Shown here one piece after another: positions 6,747 to 8,695 of a stretch of DNA of 8,695 nt; the first letter of the stretch is position 1, and each line of letters begins with the position of its first letter. The translations under genes and the position numbers were made by a program. The notes below the pieces were generated by a model. The model searched no databases. It had not been told where the DNA came from and saw only the letters and a program-made list of their open reading frames with translations. The stretch is from Elusimicrobiota bacterium (GTDB taxonomy: Bacteria > Elusimicrobiota > Elusimicrobia > UBA1565 > JACRDR01): positions 1 to 8,695 of the forward strand of contig JACRDR010000458.1 of assembly GCA_016212845.1 (NCBI GenBank), written 5' to 3'.

Positions 6747-8153
6747 ATGCGAAGGCCCGGCGACCACAAGATCCGCGAAATCCTCGTCACGCAAGGGATG
6801 CTCGACGCCAAGTCGGCCGATGCCGCACTGGCGGCGGCAGGGCCTGACGTCCCCGCGACATTCGTGCAACTCGTTACGGGCCGCTATGGAGTTGATGAGG
6901 CGAAGCTGCTCGAGGCGGTCTCCTCGGCCGCCGGCGTCCCGTTCGAGAACCTAGACGGCATCGAGCCGCCGGCGCAAGCACTTAAGATCATCCCGGTCGA
7001 GCACGCGGGCAAGCACCGCCTCTTGCCCCTTCGAATCGAGGAGGGCGAGCTCGTGATCGCGGTCTCGGACCCCTTCGACGTGTTCGCGCAAGACGACCTC
7101 CGGCTGAGGACCGGGATGGAACTCCGCCTCGTACTGACGTCCGACAAGAGACTGGACGAGGCTATCGCGCGCGCATACTCCCCGAGACCTGCTCCCGCCG
7201 ACGCCCCGCTCGATGACGTGATCGCGTCCCTGGAAGATCCCGCCTGCCCCGCCTCCGACGAACCCTCCCCCGCCATCGCCTTCCTGAACAATCTCCTGGC
7301 CGACGCGGTCGCACGGGGCGTGGAAGCCATTCACATAGAACCGGATCCCGGCGAGCCGGACGTCCGCATCCGGTTTCGCGAAGCGGGCCGCAAACTCACG
7401 CGCGTGCCGGTCCCCGCGAGCATCCGGCTGGCGACGGTAATCGCGCGGCTCAAGATCCTGGCGGAACTCGACATCTCCGAACGCCGGCGGCCCCAGGACG
7501 GACGGCTCAAAGGGAAAACCAGCGGCGTCGCGTTCGATTTCCGCTGCGCCACGTTCCCGACGGCCGCCGGAGAGAGCCTCGTGCTCTACTCGACGCGTCA
7601 GCCGGAGACGGCGCGTTCGCTCGCGGAGACGGGGGCTCCGGAAGCCTTCTTGGCCGCGGTGCGCCGGGCACTGGCCTCGGGTGGGCTGATCCTGGAGGCC
7701 GATTCCGACCCCAGACGCCGCGGAGCGCTCCTCGGACTGTTGGCGCGAGAAGCCGACGGCGAGAATCGAGTCGTGCTCGGGATCGGCTGCGAGCCGACCA
7801 GCCTGCCCGCGGGCGCGCTCGCCATGTCCGTGAATCCCGAAGCCGGGATCACGTTCGCATCGGGACTCCACGCCGCGATGCGCCAAGACCCCGACGTGAT
7901 CGTCCTCGCGGAAATCCGTGATAACGCGACGCTTTCGGTCGCGCTCGATTGCGCGGAAGCCGGAATCGCCGTCCTTGCTTCCCTTTTCGTCGAGGAGGCC
8001 GCGCACACGATCGAGCGCCTCGCCTGGATGGGCGCGGATATGCCTCGGGTCGCCGAGCTATTCAAGCTCGCGGTCGGCCGAAGCCGGGGAAATTACGAGT
8101 TCCTGGAGACCAGCTCCGACCTCAAGCGAAAGATCGCGGCGGGGAAGCTCTAG
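6747..8153 (+). CDS. GspE/PilB-like pseudo-ATPase with N-terminal MshEN domain; P-loop lost
   Basis: The 468-residue protein is related to the secretion/pilus extension ATPases GspE and PilB. An MshEN-type N-terminus (1-about 145) shows KIREILVTQGML (8-19), the LKIIPVEHA segment (79-87) and LVIAVSDPFDVFAQDDL (102-118). After a linker come the Asp-box region AIHIEP (194-199), LDISERRRPQDGR (241-253) and GESLVLYSTR (275-284). At the P-loop position, where the family has a GPTGSGKTTT motif, this protein reads GGLILEADSDPRRRG (312-326), with neither glycines nor Lys-Thr. The Walker B region RQDPDVIVLAEIRD (379-392) is intact. The His-box position has ASLFVEEA (411-418), and the usual C-terminal Cys4 zinc motif and tail are absent, so it is shorter than the typical 550-570 residues. 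The reading frame is open throughout. I infer a protein kept for binding (partner or c-di-GMP-like ligand via MshEN), not ATP hydrolysis. Confidence 0.82.
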   Translation: MRRPGDHKIREILVTQGMLDAKSADAALAAAGPDVPATFVQLVTGRYGVDEAKLLEAVSSAAGVPFENLDGIEPPAQALKIIPVEHAGKHRLLPLRIEEGELVIAVSDPFDVFAQDDLRLRTGMELRLVLTSDKRLDEAIARAYSPRPAPADAPLDDVIASLEDPACPASDEPSPAIAFLNNLLADAVARGVEAIHIEPDPGEPDVRIRFREAGRKLTRVPVPASIRLATVIARLKILAELDISERRRPQDGRLKGKTSGVAFDFRCATFPTAAGESLVLYSTRQPETARSLAETGAPEAFLAAVRRALASGGLILEADSDPRRRGALLGLLAREADGENRVVLGIGCEPTSLPAGALAMSVNPEAGITFASGLHAAMRQDPDVIVLAEIRDNATLSVALDCAEAGIAVLASLFVEEAAHTIERLAWMGADMPRVAELFKLAVGRSRGNYEFLETSSDLKRKIAAGKL

Positions 8154-8695
8154 CCGGCCAGCGTCAGGTTTAGCGCCCAAACCAAGAACAGCACGATCGG
8201 CACGTGCACGACGAACTGCAGGGCGCTGTAGCCGACGATGTCGCGCGGCTTGAGCCCGAGGATGCCCAGGAGCGGCAGCATCCAGAACGGGTGGATGAGG
8301 TTCGGCAGAGCCTCCGCCGCGTTATAGATCTGCACGACCCAGCCGAGATGCACGTGCAGGTCCTTGGCCGCCGCGAGCAGATACGGCGCCTCGATCAGCC
8401 ATTTCCCGCCGGCCGACGGCACGAACACGCCGAGGAGCGCCGAGTAGATCGCGACTAGGATCGGATACGTCGACTGGGTCGACACCGAAACGAAGACGTG
8501 CGCCATCTTGGAGGCCAGGCCGGACTCGGTGAGGATCTTGAGGATGCCGGCGTAGAGCGGGTACTGGATCAGGATGCCGCCGGCCGCGCCGACGGAACCC
8601 GCGACCGCCTTCACGAACGACTTCGGCCGCCCGTGCAGCGCGAGACCGAGGATCAGCATGAGGAATATGTAGTTGTTGAGTTCGAGCAGTTGGCC
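8150..8695 (-). CDS. atoE: Short-chain fatty acid transporter, AtoE family, C-terminal part (5' end outside window)
   Basis: This integral membrane protein belongs to the AtoE / SCFA_trans family, which takes up short-chain fatty acids. The 181 codons in the window correspond to the C-terminal 40% or so of a usual ~440-residue protein. The frame stays open to base 8695, so the Met at 8659 is internal: the residues before it (LELNNYIFLM) match the family's segment before LLLHG. Family blocks include AGGILIQYPLYAGI, TYPILVAIYSALLGVFVPSAGG, KWLIEAPYLLAAA, NLIHPFWMLPLLGILGLKPRDIVGY and a final hydrophobic helix. Several membrane segments are evident. It converges on the GspE-like gene, the two stops sharing CTAG. 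I see no functional tie to the other genes here. Family is confident; the exact substrate is not. Confidence 0.88.
   Translation of the reverse strand, partial: GQLLELNNYIFLMLILGLALHGRPKSFVKAVAGSVGAAGGILIQYPLYAGILKILTESGLASKMAHVFVSVSTQSTYPILVAIYSALLGVFVPSAGGKWLIEAPYLLAAAKDLHVHLGWVVQIYNAAEALPNLIHPFWMLPLLGILGLKPRDIVGYSALQFVVHVPIVLFLVWALNLTLAG

Noticed and set aside
6747..8153. Possibility that the GspE-like gene is a pseudogene
   Set aside because: There is no frameshift or internal stop, the Walker B and MshEN blocks are kept, and the start has a good ribosome site. The losses are confined to catalytic elements.
8204..8458. Open frame of 84 codons on the + strand after the GspE-like gene
   Set aside because: Antisense to the AtoE coding region, which has unmistakable family motifs on the other strand.

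Overview
The window is gene-dense, high-GC bacterial DNA with no RNA genes, mobile elements or CRISPR arrays that I can see. It holds seven protein genes, and the first and last are cut by the window edges. No phylogenetic marker is present. The mix of a very large secreted protein ending in a FlgD-like/sorting-type C-terminus, a bacterial lysyl oxidase domain and a PilB/GspE-type paralog resembles Elusimicrobiota or similar deep-branching Gram-negative metagenome lineages. That placement is a low-confidence inference.

Left arm (1-2247, + strand): three genes overlap end to start. They are the C-terminal part of an ArsM-type arsenite methyltransferase, a Cys-rich radical SAM enzyme, and a small TIGR04283-like glycosyltransferase. 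Stop/start overlaps of 17 and 4 bases indicate one operon. The gene combination matches arsenosugar-type organoarsenical biosynthesis. However, the radical SAM protein does not look like canonical ArsS, and the transferase has lost the usual GT2 acidic motifs.

Middle (2237-5320, - strand): a 1027-residue secreted mosaic protein. It has a signal peptide, a lectin-like domain, a lysyl oxidase domain with copper ligands and both cofactor-forming residues in place, a second lectin-like region, an IPT/TIG domain, a second copy of the first lectin-like domain, and a FlgD-like C-terminal module. It converges on the arsenic operon with an 11-base overlap.

Right arm: a 143-base divergent promoter region (5321-5463) leads to two closely spaced + strand genes. 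The first is a Macro-DUF4062 fusion, which combines an ADP-ribose-binding-type domain with a domain family known from NTPase/defence-type proteins. The second is a GspE/PilB-like protein that keeps its Walker B region but has lost the Walker A P-loop and the His box. This pair is the best candidate for an undescribed system: an ADP-ribose-type sensor or effector linked to a pseudo-ATPase. A convergent AtoE-type short-chain fatty acid transporter, cut by the window end, shares a CTAG stop palindrome with the pseudo-ATPase gene.

Both promoters of the divergent region place a -10-like hexamer exactly 7 bases before the chosen ATG, which suggests leaderless mRNAs.
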